A DNA stretch of 64,000 bases from positions 124,001 through 188,000 of the forward strand of contig JBPYCQ010000006.1 in the NCBI GenBank assembly GCA_051846895.1, given 5' to 3'. Positions 53,850 through 63,087 of the stretch are shown here, in pieces. The stretch comes from CALKAL01 sp051846895. Lineage in GTDB: Bacteria > Bacillota > Bacilli > Bacillales > Alkalibacillaceae. A program made the translations under genes and the position numbers. The notes beneath the pieces were generated by a model. The model was given only the letters and a program-made list of their open reading frames with translations, was not told the DNA's origin and did no database searches. The first letter of the stretch is position 1. Every line of letters begins with the position of its first letter.

Positions 53850-55133
53850 ATGCCATACATTATCGATGTTTATGCACGTGAAGTGCTAGATTCAAGAGGT
53901 AATCCTACAGTAGAAGTTGAAGTAGTTACAGAATCTGGAGCATTTGGTTCAGCATTAGTCCCGAGTGGAGCGTCAACTGGTGAATATGAAGCAGTTGAGC
54001 TTCGTGATGGTGATCGTGGCCGTTATTTAGGAAAAGGTGTTGAACAGGCTGTACGTAACGTCAATGATCTCATTGCCCCTGAATTAGTAGGATTTGATGT
54101 TCGTGATCAAGTATTAATTGATCAGCAATTAATCGAGCTAGATGGAACTGAAAATAAAGGAAATCTAGGAGCCAACGCTATTTTAGGTGTTTCAATGGCA
54201 GCGGCCCATGCAGCTGCCGACTATTTAGATTTACCACTATATCAATATTTAGGTGGATTTAATGCACATACGTTACCAACGCCGATGATGAATATTTTAA
54301 ACGGTGGAGAGCACGCGGATAATAACGTTGATATTCAGGAATTTATGATAATGCCGGTTAGTGCACCGACGTTTAAAGAGGCGTTGAGGCAAGGAACTGA
54401 AATTTTCCACGCGTTGAAAAAAGTACTTAAAGACAAAGGATACAATACAGCCGTTGGAGATGAAGGTGGTTTTGCTCCAAACTTAAAATCTAACGAAGAA
54501 GCCCTAGAAACAATTGTTGAAGCAATTGAAAAAGCCGGTTACAAACCAGGAACAGACATTAAATTAGCGATGGATGTGGCTGCATCTGAGCTATATCGTG
54601 ATGGTAAGTATGAATTAAAAGGTGAAGGTGTCACTCGAACATCAGAAGAGATGGTGACATGGTATGAAGAGCTTGTTAATAAATATCCAATCATCTCGAT
54701 TGAAGACGGTTTAGATGAAAATGATTGGGAAGGTTTTAAGCTTCTAACAGAAAAACTCGGAGATCGTGTCCAACTCGTAGGTGATGATTTATTTGTAACG
54801 AATACGAAAAAATTATCTCAAGGAATTGAACAAGGTGTAGGTAACTCTATACTAGTAAAAGTTAATCAAATCGGCACGTTAACAGAAACGTTCGAAGCGA
54901 TTGAGATGGCGAAAAGGGCTGGATACACAGCTGTTATTTCTCACCGCTCAGGTGAAACAGAGGATGTAACGATTGCTGATATCGCTGTTGCAACTAATGC
55001 CGGTCAGATAAAAACTGGAGCACCATCTCGTACTGATCGTGTCGCCAAATATAACCAGTTACTCCGTATTGAAGATTATTTAGAAACAGCAGCTAAATAT
55101 GCTGGCATGTCTGCTTTTTACAACTTAAAATAA
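53850..55133 (+). CDS. eno: Enolase
   Basis: Enolase converts 2-phosphoglycerate to phosphoenolpyruvate and is part of the RNA-degradosome-like network in Bacillus. Diagnostic blocks are SRGNPTVEVEV, GDEGGFAPNL near residue 205, the metal/catalytic region SIEDGLDENDW and SHRSGETED near residue 370. 427 aa, with AAAGGAGAG upstream. It is separated from gpmI by the 13-unit repeat array, so it may also need its own promoter, which I cannot place. Confidence 0.98.
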   Translation: MPYIIDVYAREVLDSRGNPTVEVEVVTESGAFGSALVPSGASTGEYEAVELRDGDRGRYLGKGVEQAVRNVNDLIAPELVGFDVRDQVLIDQQLIELDGTENKGNLGANAILGVSMAAAHAAADYLDLPLYQYLGGFNAHTLPTPMMNILNGGEHADNNVDIQEFMIMPVSAPTFKEALRQGTEIFHALKKVLKDKGYNTAVGDEGGFAPNLKSNEEALETIVEAIEKAGYKPGTDIKLAMDVAASELYRDGKYELKGEGVTRTSEEMVTWYEELVNKYPIISIEDGLDENDWEGFKLLTEKLGDRVQLVGDDLFVTNTKKLSQGIEQGVGNSILVKVNQIGTLTETFEAIEMAKRAGYTAVISHRSGETEDVTIADIAVATNAGQIKTGAPSRTDRVAKYNQLLRIEDYLETAAKYAGMSAFYNLK

Positions 55134-55144
55134 ATAAAGATTTC

Positions 55145-55185
55145 AAGTCTGCGCGATAAAGTTTTGTGCAGGCTTCTTTTTTTTT
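55145..55185 (+). terminator. Intrinsic terminator after eno
   Basis: AAGTCTGC / GCAGGCTT stem followed by CTTTTTTTTT; end of the glycolytic operon. Confidence 0.85.
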
Positions 55186-55243
55186 AATATTAATAGTATA
55201 ATTGTCATAAAATTTAAATAACTCAATCCAAAGGGGGATAAAA

Positions 55244-56473
55244 ATGAATTTAACTAAACAAATTCTTATTGCTTTAGGACTAGGTTTATTAATTGGACTT
55301 GGTATGAATGCTTGGTTACCAGATTTGTTTGAGCCAGTAGATACTTATTTCTTTACACCAGTTGGACAAATATTTTTACGCCTAATTCAAATGATGGTAG
55401 TTCCAATTGTCTTTGTTTCTATTGTTTTAGGAACTGCGAGTATTGGTGATCCGAAAAAGCTAGGTAGAATTGGCGGAAAAACACTTTTATACTTTTTAAG
55501 TACAACCGCAATTGCTATTACTATTGCGATGACATTAGCGTTCATCGTTAAACCTGGTGCAGAAGGTATGCTTGATGCTGACGTAACTTATGAAGCAGCA
55601 GAAGCACCGTCTGTTGTTAATACGTTACTTAATATTATTCCTAAAAACCCTGTAGCAGCTATGACGAATGGAGAGATGCTTCAAATTATTTTCTTTGCAG
55701 TGTTTATAGGATTTGGCTTGGCAGTATTAAGTAATAAAACTGATCGCGTACTCAAGTTATTTGAACAATTGAACGAACTTATTTTTTACTTAATTAAGAT
55801 TGTGATGTATGTTGCTCCAATTGGGGCATTCGGTTTAATTGCCTCTGCAGTTGGTAGTGCGGGCCTTGATGCTATAAGATCAATGTTCGCTTATTTCATT
55901 GTCGTCGTCATTGCATTAATTATTCATGCAGCTTTAGTTTATGGTTCTGTTGTTAAGTTTTTAGCAAAGAAAAATCCAGTTTGGTTTTTCAAAAACTTTA
56001 TACCAGCGATGAGTGTTGCGTTCGGTACAGCGAGTAGTGGCGCTACACTTCCAGTATCGATGCAAACAGCACAAGAACGACTCGGTGTACGAAAGTCGGT
56101 CAGTAGCTTCGTCCAACCTTTAGGGGCAACGATTAACATGGATGGAACCGCTATCATGCAGGGGGTTGCCACAGTATTTATTGCACAAGTGTATGCAGCT
56201 GATCTATCTGTCACACAGATTCTTACTGTTTTACTTATTGCAACATTAGCTTCAATAGGTACAGCCGCCGTTCCTGGAGTTGGATTGGTTATGTTAGCCA
56301 TGGTATTAAGCTCTGTTGGTCTTCCGGTAGAAGCAATTGGACTAATCTTAGGTGTTGACCGTTTACTTGATATGATGCGAACTGCTGTTAATATAACCGG
56401 GGATGCTGCTTGTGCTTTATTCGTTTCTGAAACGGAAAAAGATGAAGAAGAAGGAGCTGCACAAGCATCTTAA
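55244..56473 (+). CDS. Dicarboxylate/amino acid:cation symporter (DAACS family, GltP/GltT-like)
   Basis: The 409-residue protein has eight hydrophobic membrane segments and the two re-entrant loop signatures of glutamate transporters: GTASSGATLPVSMQ (serine-rich hairpin 1) near residue 262 and NMDGTAIMQG near residue 303. Substrates are likely glutamate, aspartate or C4-dicarboxylates coupled to Na+ or H+. AAGGGGG before the ATG. It is flanked by terminators, so monocistronic. Confidence 0.92.
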   Translation: MNLTKQILIALGLGLLIGLGMNAWLPDLFEPVDTYFFTPVGQIFLRLIQMMVVPIVFVSIVLGTASIGDPKKLGRIGGKTLLYFLSTTAIAITIAMTLAFIVKPGAEGMLDADVTYEAAEAPSVVNTLLNIIPKNPVAAMTNGEMLQIIFFAVFIGFGLAVLSNKTDRVLKLFEQLNELIFYLIKIVMYVAPIGAFGLIASAVGSAGLDAIRSMFAYFIVVVIALIIHAALVYGSVVKFLAKKNPVWFFKNFIPAMSVAFGTASSGATLPVSMQTAQERLGVRKSVSSFVQPLGATINMDGTAIMQGVATVFIAQVYAADLSVTQILTVLLIATLASIGTAAVPGVGLVMLAMVLSSVGLPVEAIGLILGVDRLLDMMRTAVNITGDAACALFVSETEKDEEEGAAQAS

Positions 56474-56495
56474 TTTAAATCATTTAATTGGCTAC

Positions 56496-56533
56496 AAAAA
56501 GCTGTCAGCGTACTCGTTGGCAGCTTTATTATT
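56496..56533 (+). terminator. Intrinsic terminator after the symporter gene
   Basis: AAAGCTGTCA (56498-56507) pairs with TGGCAGCTTT (56518-56527), followed by ATTATTTA. Confidence 0.78.
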
Positions 56534-56611
56534 TAGTGCTGTAATCTAGCTCTTGATCATTTGACATACATAATTAGCAAGTATGATAAAATAGAATTAA
56601 GAGGTGATACG

Positions 56612-56806
56612 ATGGTGGAAATTATTTTTTTGTTTTTATTCTTTGGTTTGATTTTGCTTTTATTAAACATTATAACGAGTATTTGGGCCTATCGTGATTC
56701 TTTACGGAAGGGTAATAGTAAAGAATATTCAATCATCGTATTAGTTGGAACATTATTTTTCCCGGTCATAGGATTAATCGTCTATCTCATTATTAGAAAT
56801 GATTAA
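56612..56806 (+). CDS. Small membrane protein resembling the PLDc_N domain
   Basis: From ATG 56612 (GAGGTGAT 5 bp upstream) the 64-residue protein has two membrane helices with a polar turn (YRDSLRKGNSKEYS) between, the layout of the phospholipase D N-terminal (PLDc_N) segment found alone in many Firmicutes. An upstream in-frame TTG/ATG would give 81 residues without a ribosome site. It has no catalytic domain; role unknown. It lies between a symporter and secG. Confidence 0.65.
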   Translation: MVEIIFLFLFFGLILLLLNIITSIWAYRDSLRKGNSKEYSIIVLVGTLFFPVIGLIVYLIIRND

Positions 56807-56911
56807 ATACACCTTGTCACACTTATCCAATTTTTAACCTTGCAATTGATGTCCTTGTTATGCTAAATTATTGTTATGGATTTGTGCGTACAATTAGGAG
56901 GTCAATAAACA

Positions 56912-57145
56912 ATGTACACGTTTTTAGTTATACTTTTATTTATCATTACGCTTGGACTTATCGTTACTGTTTTATTACAATCTGGTAAAAGTGCAGGTCT
57001 TTCTGGAGCTATTTCTGGGGGAGCTGAACAATTATTCGGTAAACAAAAAGCACGAGGTATTGACGGTGTTTTACATCGTTTAACCGTTATTTTTAGTGTC
57101 TTATTTATTGTGATTACCTTTTTATTAGGTTATATTGTAAGTTAA
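56912..57145 (+). CDS. secG: Preprotein translocase subunit SecG
   Basis: SecG is the accessory membrane subunit of the SecYEG channel. The 77-residue protein has two membrane helices (residues 2-22 and 55-75) and the family loop LQSGKSAGLSGAISGGAEQLFGK, split near residues 23-45. ATG after AGGAGGTCAAT. The secG-est-rnr-smpB-ssrA order is conserved in Bacillus. Confidence 0.95.
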   Translation: MYTFLVILLFIITLGLIVTVLLQSGKSAGLSGAISGGAEQLFGKQKARGIDGVLHRLTVIFSVLFIVITFLLGYIVS

Positions 57146-57160
57146 TAAGTAGAAGATTAG

Positions 57161-57190
57161 AAACAGTAAGTTCAAGCTTACTGTTTTTTT
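57161..57190 (+). terminator. Intrinsic terminator after secG
   Basis: AAACAGTAAG / CTTACTGTTT stem with a 6-bp loop and T7. Confidence 0.9.
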
Positions 57191-57272
57191 ATATGCCAAA
57201 AATATGATTACTCTTTATGAAAATAGGAAAACTAACAAATATAATAGTTGTCGAGAAATAGGAGAGAATAAG

Positions 57273-58019
57273 ATGCAAATTAAAAAACCAGAGACATTTA
57301 CATTCGAAGCAGGGGATCGAGCTGTCTTGTTGCTCCATGGATTTACTGGAAATTCAGCCGATGTGCGTATGCTCGGTCGATTTTTAGAAAAGAAAGGGTA
57401 TACGTGCCACGCTCCAATTTATGAAGGGCACGGTGAAGAACCTGAGAAGCTAATTGATTCAGATGCAGATCAGTGGTGGCAAGATGCTTTACAAGGGTAC
57501 GAGCATCTCCAAAGGTTAGGCTATGAAGAAATCGCTGTAGCAGGATTATCGCTTGGTGGTGTCTTATCTTTAAAGCTGGCCATTAATAAACCAGTTAAAG
57601 GAGTCATCCCTATATGTGCACCGGTATTTTTTGATAATGTAGAGGAGCTTTCGAAAGGGTTTAAACATTTTGCTAGTGAGTATAAACAATTGGAACAAAA
57701 AGACGATGAACAGATAGGACAAGAAGTTCACGAGTTAATGGAAAACTCGCGTCACATGTTCCAAACATTAAATAAATTAATTAAAGATGTCCATAGTCAA
57801 ATTGAGTATATTTACGCACCGACCCTCGTTCTACAAGCGGAAGAGGATGAAATGATTAATATGGATAGTGCTAATTATATATATGAAAAAGTTCAATCCG
57901 ATCAAAAAGATATCATTTGGTACGAAGGTGCACCACATGTTATTACATTAAGTGATTATAAAGATCAAGTACATGAGGATGTGTTTCAATTTTTACAGTC
58001 ATTAGATTGGTCAAAATAA
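57273..58019 (+). CDS. est: Carboxylesterase (Est/YvaK family, alpha/beta hydrolase)
   Basis: The 248-residue soluble hydrolase has the oxyanion-hole block LLLHGFTGN near residue 20, the nucleophile Ser in VAGLSLGGVL near residue 93, an Asp in LQAEEDEMI and the His in APHVITLS near residue 222. It matches the Geobacillus Est30/YvaK esterases that cleave short-chain esters. I use ATG 57273 (AGGAGAG upstream) rather than the longer frame beginning at 57204. It precedes rnr by 27 bp. Confidence 0.92.
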   Translation: MQIKKPETFTFEAGDRAVLLLHGFTGNSADVRMLGRFLEKKGYTCHAPIYEGHGEEPEKLIDSDADQWWQDALQGYEHLQRLGYEEIAVAGLSLGGVLSLKLAINKPVKGVIPICAPVFFDNVEELSKGFKHFASEYKQLEQKDDEQIGQEVHELMENSRHMFQTLNKLIKDVHSQIEYIYAPTLVLQAEEDEMINMDSANYIYEKVQSDQKDIIWYEGAPHVITLSDYKDQVHEDVFQFLQSLDWSK

Positions 58020-58046
58020 ACCCATGGAAAATAGAGGTGAATAAAC

Positions 58047-60263
58047 ATGGAAGAAATAAAAAAACAACTGATGACTTTTTTTAATGAAGATGCATCAAAA
58101 CCTTTTGGCATCGATGAATTGAAAGAGATATTTGAAGTTGAAGAAGCAGAGGATTTACAGCAATTAATAAAAGCATTAAATGAGCTTGAAGAAGAGGGGG
58201 AGCTAGTACGGACTCGAAAAAACCGCTACGGATTACCTGAAAAGATGAACCTCATTCGTGGCCGGGTTCAAATGCATACGAAAGGCTTTGCATTTTTAAT
58301 TCCAGATGATGAAGACCAGGCGGATATTTATATTCATCAGACAGACCTTAATACTGCGATGAACGGGGATACGGTACTTGTACGAATTGAAACAGCTTCG
58401 AAAGACGGAAATCGTCCAGAAGGTGTTGTATTACGAATAGTTGAGAGAAATAATCAACCGATTGTTGGAACGTATCAGGATAACGGACGTTTCGGCTTTG
58501 TGATTGTTGATGATAAACGCATACCTAATGATATATTTATTCGCGAAGGTAATGAAAAAGGTGCCGTCGATGGACATAAAGTGATTGTGAAAATTACAGA
58601 ATACCCGACAGCTTTAAAAAGTGCTGAAGGTGAAGTAATTGAGATCTTAGGTCATAAAAACGATCCAGGTATCGATATTTTATCAATCATTCATAAGCAT
58701 GGGATTAAAGCGAAGTTCGATGAGGAAACGATTGAACATGCGAATGCTGTTCCTGATGACATTTCCGAAGAAGACATTAAAGGGCGTAAAGATCTCCGTG
58801 GAGAAACTATTGTGACGATTGATGGTGCAGATGCGAAAGACTTAGATGATGCTGTACGTGTTGAGAAATTGTCTAATGGAAACTATTTGCTGGGTGTATA
58901 TATTGCAGATGTGACACATTATGTCAAAGAAGGTTCACCGATTGATAAAGAGGCTTTCGAACGCTCAACAAGTACGTATTTAACAGACCGAGTCGTACCG
59001 ATGATTCCGCACCGTTTATCGAATGGTATTTGTTCATTGAACCCTCAAGTCGACAGATTAACACTTGGGTGTGAAATGGAGATTGATGAAGAAGGAAATG
59101 TTGTGAGTCATGATATTTTCCAAGCTGTTATAAGAACAACCGAGCGGATGACATACACAGACGTTAACAAAATTTTAGAAGAAAAAGATGAAGAGACACG
59201 GGAAAAATATGAACCGCTAGTTCCGTTTTTTGAAAGTATGGGAGAACTTGCAGCTATTTTACGACAGAAGCGGATGAATCGTGGGGCGATTGATTTTGAC
59301 TTTAAAGAAGCTAAAATTCTCGTAGATGAGCATGGTGATCCAACTGATGTTGTATTACGTGAACGTGGGGTTGCAGAAAAGTTAATTGAGGAATTCATGT
59401 TATGTGCTAACGAAACAATTGCACAGCATTTTCATTGGATGGAAGTGCCATTTATTCATCGTATTCACGAGGATCCAGATGAAGGTAAGCTCCAACATTT
59501 TTTCGAATTTATCGCGAATTTAGGATATAAATTAAAAGGAAAAGTTGATCAAATTCATCCGAAGGCACTTCAAACGTTACTTGAAGAGGTGCGTGGTAGT
59601 AAAGAAGACTTAGTCATTTCCAAAATGATGCTTCGCTCGATGAAACAAGCGAGATACGCACCAGAAAGTATTGGTCACTTTGGACTAGCAACAAAGTTTT
59701 ATACTCACTTCACATCACCAATTCGACGTTATCCTGACTTAATCGTACATCGACTGATTCGAACGTACTTAATAGAAGGGAAACTAGATGATAATACTCA
59801 AGGGCATTGGCGTGAAAAACTACCTGAAATAGCAAGACACACGTCAGAGATGGAACGCCGGGCCGTTGATGCGGAACGTGAAACAGATGATTTGAAGAAA
59901 ACAGAATATATGAGTAAGAAAATTGGTGAAGAATTCGACGCGATTATTAGTTCAATTACGAACTTTGGCTTATTCGTTGAACTTCCGAATACAATTGAAG
60001 GATTAATTCATGTGAGCTATTTAACTGACGATTACTATCACTACGATGATCGACACCAAGCGATGATTGGAGAACGGACAGGAAATGTATTTCGTATCGG
60101 TGATGAAGTACGTGTCCGCTGTATTGGAACGAACATCGAAGAACGTGTCATTGATTTTGAAATGGTTGGGATGAATAAGAAAAAAGGTAAATCTTCAGAT
60201 GATGAAGAAGAAAAGGTTATAAAAGCCAAAAAACTTAATCGTAGACCGAAAAAGAAGAAATAA
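58047..60263 (+). CDS. rnr: Ribonuclease R
   Basis: RNase R is a processive 3'-5' exoribonuclease that can digest structured RNA and works with tmRNA-SmpB in clearing non-stop mRNAs. The 738-residue protein has an N-terminal winged helix (residues 1-70), two cold-shock domains, the RNB catalytic centre (TIDGADAKDLDDAV near residue 260, four-Asp cluster), a C-terminal S1 domain (ITNFGLFVELPNTIEGL) and a Lys-rich tail. smpB and ssrA lie 1-2 kb away on the other strand, here separated by a DUF2975-XRE insertion. Confidence 0.97.
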   Translation: MEEIKKQLMTFFNEDASKPFGIDELKEIFEVEEAEDLQQLIKALNELEEEGELVRTRKNRYGLPEKMNLIRGRVQMHTKGFAFLIPDDEDQADIYIHQTDLNTAMNGDTVLVRIETASKDGNRPEGVVLRIVERNNQPIVGTYQDNGRFGFVIVDDKRIPNDIFIREGNEKGAVDGHKVIVKITEYPTALKSAEGEVIEILGHKNDPGIDILSIIHKHGIKAKFDEETIEHANAVPDDISEEDIKGRKDLRGETIVTIDGADAKDLDDAVRVEKLSNGNYLLGVYIADVTHYVKEGSPIDKEAFERSTSTYLTDRVVPMIPHRLSNGICSLNPQVDRLTLGCEMEIDEEGNVVSHDIFQAVIRTTERMTYTDVNKILEEKDEETREKYEPLVPFFESMGELAAILRQKRMNRGAIDFDFKEAKILVDEHGDPTDVVLRERGVAEKLIEEFMLCANETIAQHFHWMEVPFIHRIHEDPDEGKLQHFFEFIANLGYKLKGKVDQIHPKALQTLLEEVRGSKEDLVISKMMLRSMKQARYAPESIGHFGLATKFYTHFTSPIRRYPDLIVHRLIRTYLIEGKLDDNTQGHWREKLPEIARHTSEMERRAVDAERETDDLKKTEYMSKKIGEEFDAIISSITNFGLFVELPNTIEGLIHVSYLTDDYYHYDDRHQAMIGERTGNVFRIGDEVRVRCIGTNIEERVIDFEMVGMNKKKGKSSDDEEEKVIKAKKLNRRPKKKK

Positions 60264-60266
60264 ATT

Positions 60267-60306
60267 TGACAGCCCTCTCGTGTTCGGAGAGGGCTGTTTA
60301 TATTTT
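60267..60306 (+). terminator. Intrinsic terminator after rnr
   Basis: ACAGCCCTCTC / GAGAGGGCTGT stem with a short GTGTTCG-type loop, then TTTATATTTT. The rest of the gap to the DUF2975 gene holds only its promoter. Confidence 0.85.
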
Positions 60307-60446
60307 CGTCAATGAATTATTTAGTTATTGTTTTATATTCCGCCTCTTACTATCCCATTTTAGCTCACTTGTTACAGTAGCTTTTTATTAGAGTTAATTA
60401 AAATGTGTACAAGCAAATAATATTATTAAATAATGATATTTTTTTA

Positions 60447-60475
60447 TTGAATATCGATAAATAATAGGTTATAAT
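60447..60475 (+). promoter_or_regulatory. SigA promoter of the DUF2975-XRE operon
   Basis: TTGAAT (60447-60452), 17-bp spacer with a TATCGATA palindrome, and perfect TATAAT (60470-60475). The palindrome could be an operator for the XRE protein. Confidence 0.7.
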
Positions 60476-60510
60476 CACTATAATTAAACGTCACGTATGA
60501 GGTGGTATTA

Positions 60511-61011
60511 TTGTCACAAATAAAAGTTAACATTCCTGAGCAAGGAAAGACGTTCGTATTAAAGGCAGCCATTTTTCTCGTAGGGCTTGTTGTTCTCGCT
60601 TTATGTATTTTTTGGTTACCGTGGGCAGCAAATAGTCTTGCAGAAATGTATCCAGAATATATTTATTTAAAATATCCGCTTTTAATAGGAATCTATGCAA
60701 CAACTTTACCATTTTTTTATGGGTTGTACCAAGGTCTAAAACTATTAAACTATATTGATCAAAACAATCCTTTTTCGGAAAGATCCGTTATTGCATTAAA
60801 GTATATAAAATATTGTGCGATCGTTATCGGGGTATTGTATATCATAGGAATTATTTTTTTAATAACGCAAAGTGCAGGAAATCCTGGGATTTTATTGCTC
60901 GGAATACTTATAGCTTTTGCGTCAATCGTTATAGCTGTTTTTGCTGCTGTTTTACAAAAACTTCTAATAAACGCCATCAATATTAAAACTGAAAATGACT
61001 TAACAGTTTGA
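60511..61011 (+). CDS. DUF2975 family membrane protein (YoaS-like)
   Basis: From TTG 60511 (GAGGTGG upstream) the 166-residue protein has four membrane helices (near residues 12-35, 48-70, 95-118 and 123-150) and the DUF2975 hallmark of a polar stretch NPFSERSVIALKYI. In B. subtilis the homologue YoaS lies beside the XRE protein YozG, exactly as here. The function is unknown. Confidence 0.82.
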   Translation: MSQIKVNIPEQGKTFVLKAAIFLVGLVVLALCIFWLPWAANSLAEMYPEYIYLKYPLLIGIYATTLPFFYGLYQGLKLLNYIDQNNPFSERSVIALKYIKYCAIVIGVLYIIGIIFLITQSAGNPGILLLGILIAFASIVIAVFAAVLQKLLINAINIKTENDLTV

Positions 61012-61020
61012 GGTGATTTT

Positions 61021-61233
61021 ATGGCGATAATTATTAATATTGATGTTATGTTAGCGAAAAGAAAAATGAGTGTTACCGAGTTGTCAGAGAAAGTTGGAAT
61101 AACGATGGCTAACTTATCTATTTTGAAAAACGGTAAAGCGAAAGCGATAAGATTATCAACTTTGAATTCAATATGCAAAGCTTTGGATTGTCAACCTGGC
61201 GATATTTTAGAGTATCGGAATGAAGAAGATTGA
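61021..61233 (+). CDS. XRE-family helix-turn-helix regulator (YozG-like)
   Basis: The 70-residue protein is almost entirely one HTH domain (MSVTELSEKVGITMANLSILK, split near residues 16-36) and ends CKALDCQPGDILEY. It starts 9 bp after the DUF2975 gene with GAGGTGATT upstream. It probably regulates its own operon; DUF2975-XRE pairs recur in Firmicutes. Confidence 0.88.
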   Translation: MAIIINIDVMLAKRKMSVTELSEKVGITMANLSILKNGKAKAIRLSTLNSICKALDCQPGDILEYRNEED

Positions 61234-61345
61234 GGACTTTTAGATTTTTGTAAAGCGGATTTAAACATTAACGACTTTAAAAGAGTTTTTTCAATAATAA
61301 AAGCGTTAGTGAGTTAATCACCAACGCAAATATTGTACAATCTTT

Positions 61346-61391
61346 TTAAAAGGATAATCTTGCGGTAACTGCAAGATTATCCTTTAAGTTT
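61346..61391. terminator. Strong bidirectional hairpin between the XRE gene and ssrA
   Basis: A 15-bp perfect stem AAAGGATAATCTTGC / GCAAGATTATCCTTT, 6 bp beyond the tmRNA 3' end, is probably its terminator on the minus strand. A second hairpin (GCGTTAGTGA/TCACCAACGC, 61303-61327) lies next to it. Confidence 0.75.
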
Positions 61392-61396
61392 TCATA

Positions 61397-61752
61397 TGGA
61401 GACGGTGGGAATCGAACCCACGTCCAGAGATATCGGCACTCAAGCTTCTACGAGCGTAGTCGATATATTGTCATTCGCCAGCTCTTCAGCCTACCGACAG
61501 GCTTCCGAGTGACTAGTCTGTTTAGTCTCTTCTAAAATCCTCAGACGGCGTATTTTAGCGTAGCCCACTTAATTTGAGACCCTTCAATCTGCCACATGGG
61601 CGATAGCAGGAAGGATCCTGTAGAATCTGCTTACGCAGCTACAGCGAAATTGTTTTCTTTGCCAGTTATATTTAACTGATGACGTTTTACGAGTCGTCGC
61701 CTCGGCTCGCAACTTAAGCTCGACCTACCCCTGTCGAATCCGAAACGTCCCC
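61397..61752 (-). ncRNA. ssrA: Transfer-messenger RNA (tmRNA)
   Basis: On the minus strand the 5' end GGGGACGTTTCGGATTCGAC and the 3' end GTTCGATTCCCACCGTCTCCA-type T-arm/acceptor (encoded CCA ends at 61397) pair as in tRNA-Ala. The tag frame (61631-61663) reads GKENNFAVAA followed by TAA; the hydrophobic VAA end is what ClpXP recognises. tmRNA rescues stalled ribosomes together with SmpB, encoded 94 bp upstream. Confidence 0.96.
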
Positions 61753-61845
61753 GAATAATATTATTCGGAAGTCCATTTCTTCCTATTACATGATTTATTA
61801 TAACATGCAATTGAACGTTTGAAAATGGAAATACTTGTGTTAACT

Positions 61846-62310
61846 TTATTGATTACGTTCTTTCAAGGCACGCTCAACTTCGCGTTTGACCGCTTTTTGT
61901 TTTAAATCCTCGCGTTTATCGTATTGCTTTTTACCTTTACCGATTCCAATTAATAATTTAGCCACACCGTTTTTTATATACACTTTTAACGGAACGAGTG
62001 AATATCCTTTTTGTTGTGTGAGACCAATTAATTTACTAATTTCTTTTTTATGGAGTAAAAGTTTTCGCGTTCTGACCGGATCGTGATTATATCGGTTACC
62101 TTGTTCATATGGTGATATGTGCATATTATAGACGAACACTTCACCATTATGGACACGTGCAAAAGAATCTTTTAAATTAATCCTTCCTGCACGAATTGAT
62201 TTTATTTCTGTTCCTTTTAAAACGATGCCAGCTTCATACGTCTCTTCAATAAAATAGTCATGATTCGCTCTACGATTTGTCGCAATGGCATTTGAATCTT
62301 TTTTCGCCAT
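61846..62310 (-). CDS. smpB: SsrA-binding protein SmpB
   Basis: SmpB binds tmRNA and delivers it to stalled ribosomes. The 154-residue protein shows the core blocks ANHDYFIEETYEAGIVLKGTEIKS (split near residues 15-38), GRINLKDSFA, HDPVRTRKLLLHK and the C-terminal basic tail (KGKKQYDKREDLKQKAVKRE) that mimics mRNA in the decoding centre. ATG at 62310 after GAGGAAATG. Directly upstream of ssrA. Confidence 0.97.
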   Translation of the reverse strand: MAKKDSNAIATNRRANHDYFIEETYEAGIVLKGTEIKSIRAGRINLKDSFARVHNGEVFVYNMHISPYEQGNRYNHDPVRTRKLLLHKKEISKLIGLTQQKGYSLVPLKVYIKNGVAKLLIGIGKGKKQYDKREDLKQKAVKREVERALKERNQ

Positions 62311-62377
62311 TTCATTTCCTCCTCACTGCATAACTATTTTACCAAAGTCTATGCGGGATTCAAACAAAAGCTGCATT

Positions 62378-62487
62378 CGCGCATATTTTTAAAAAAGCGC
62401 GCGTAAAATAAAAAAAGCGCGCATAAAATTTTTATTTCGCGCATATTTTCAAAAATTCGCGCATAAAACAAAAAAATCGCGCATAAA
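62378..62487 (+). repeat. Family D array: 6 units, exact 20-bp period (core CGCGCATAAA)
   Basis: Cores begin at 62378, 62398, 62418, 62438, 62458 and 62478 (variants CGCGCATATT and CGCGCGTAAA). An isolated unit is at 62645-62654, directly beside the terminator of the yjcZ genes. The AT-rich stretch 62490-62640 between them shows no gene. Confidence 0.93.
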
Positions 62488-62654
62488 CAACAAACAACTT
62501 ATTTAAATCAAATTCTTCAGTTAAAATTTACATAGGACAGATATTATCATTTGTTAATATTTGGTAGTTTTAACTTGACTGTCCTTTTTAATTTATCTAG
62601 AGAAACTTACACAAAATATTAAATATCATCGATAAAAAAAAATTCGCGCATAAA

Positions 62655-62693
62655 AAACAAAAGCCTACTACCGTGAAGATAGTAGGCTTTTTG
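62655..62693. terminator. Terminator downstream of the yjcZ genes
   Basis: AAAAGCCTACTA / TAGTAGGCTTTT stem with A-rich left and T-rich right flanks; oriented for the minus-strand yjcZ genes. Confidence 0.82.
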
Positions 62694-62709
62694 AGATGTT
62701 AGTTATATT

Positions 62710-62805
62710 CTAGAACCAAGCGGCACCGACAATAATTAGTAGGATGAATAGAACAACGATTAACGCGAATCCGCCACCGTAGCCATAGCCACCGTATCCA
62801 CTCAT
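62710..62805 (-). CDS. YjcZ-family sporulation miniprotein (copy 1)
   Basis: A 31-residue protein: Gly/Tyr-rich head MSGYGGYGYGGG, then the family's hydrophobic helix FALIVVLFILLIIVGAAWF. YjcZ-type proteins are made during sporulation in Bacillus and sit in membranes; exact role unknown. ATG after GGAGGTG. First of three tandem paralogues read toward smpB. Confidence 0.85.
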   Translation of the reverse strand: MSGYGGYGYGGGFALIVVLFILLIIVGAAWF

Positions 62806-62892
62806 TATTTAACACCTCCATAGAAAGTTTCAATACATCTTATTCGTGATTTTTAATTTTGTATCAGACAATCGTCTAATTCAAACAATTTT

Positions 62893-63048
62893 TTAGAACC
62901 AAGCTGCGCCAACAATGATTAGAAGGATAAACAGTACAACGATTAGCGCGAAGCCACCGCCGTATCCGTAGCCACCACCGTAGCCACCACCGTAGCCAGC
63001 GTTGTAGCCACCACCGTATCCTCCATAACAACATCTACCATATCCCAT
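62893..63048 (-). CDS. YjcZ-family sporulation miniprotein (copy 2, extended Gly-Tyr head)
   Basis: A 51-residue paralogue with an expanded head (MGYGRCCYGGYGGG, then repeated GYGGG units) and the same tail helix as copy 1. The CC pair is unusual for the family. ATG 63048 has AAGGAGGTA upstream. The Gly-Tyr repeats are encoded by near-identical codons, so they probably expanded by slippage. Confidence 0.83.
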   Translation of the reverse strand: MGYGRCCYGGYGGGYNAGYGGGYGGGYGYGGGFALIVVLFILLIIVGAAWF

Positions 63049-63087
63049 GAAAATACCTCCTTAAATTTTTTTATACTTTTTTAAAAA

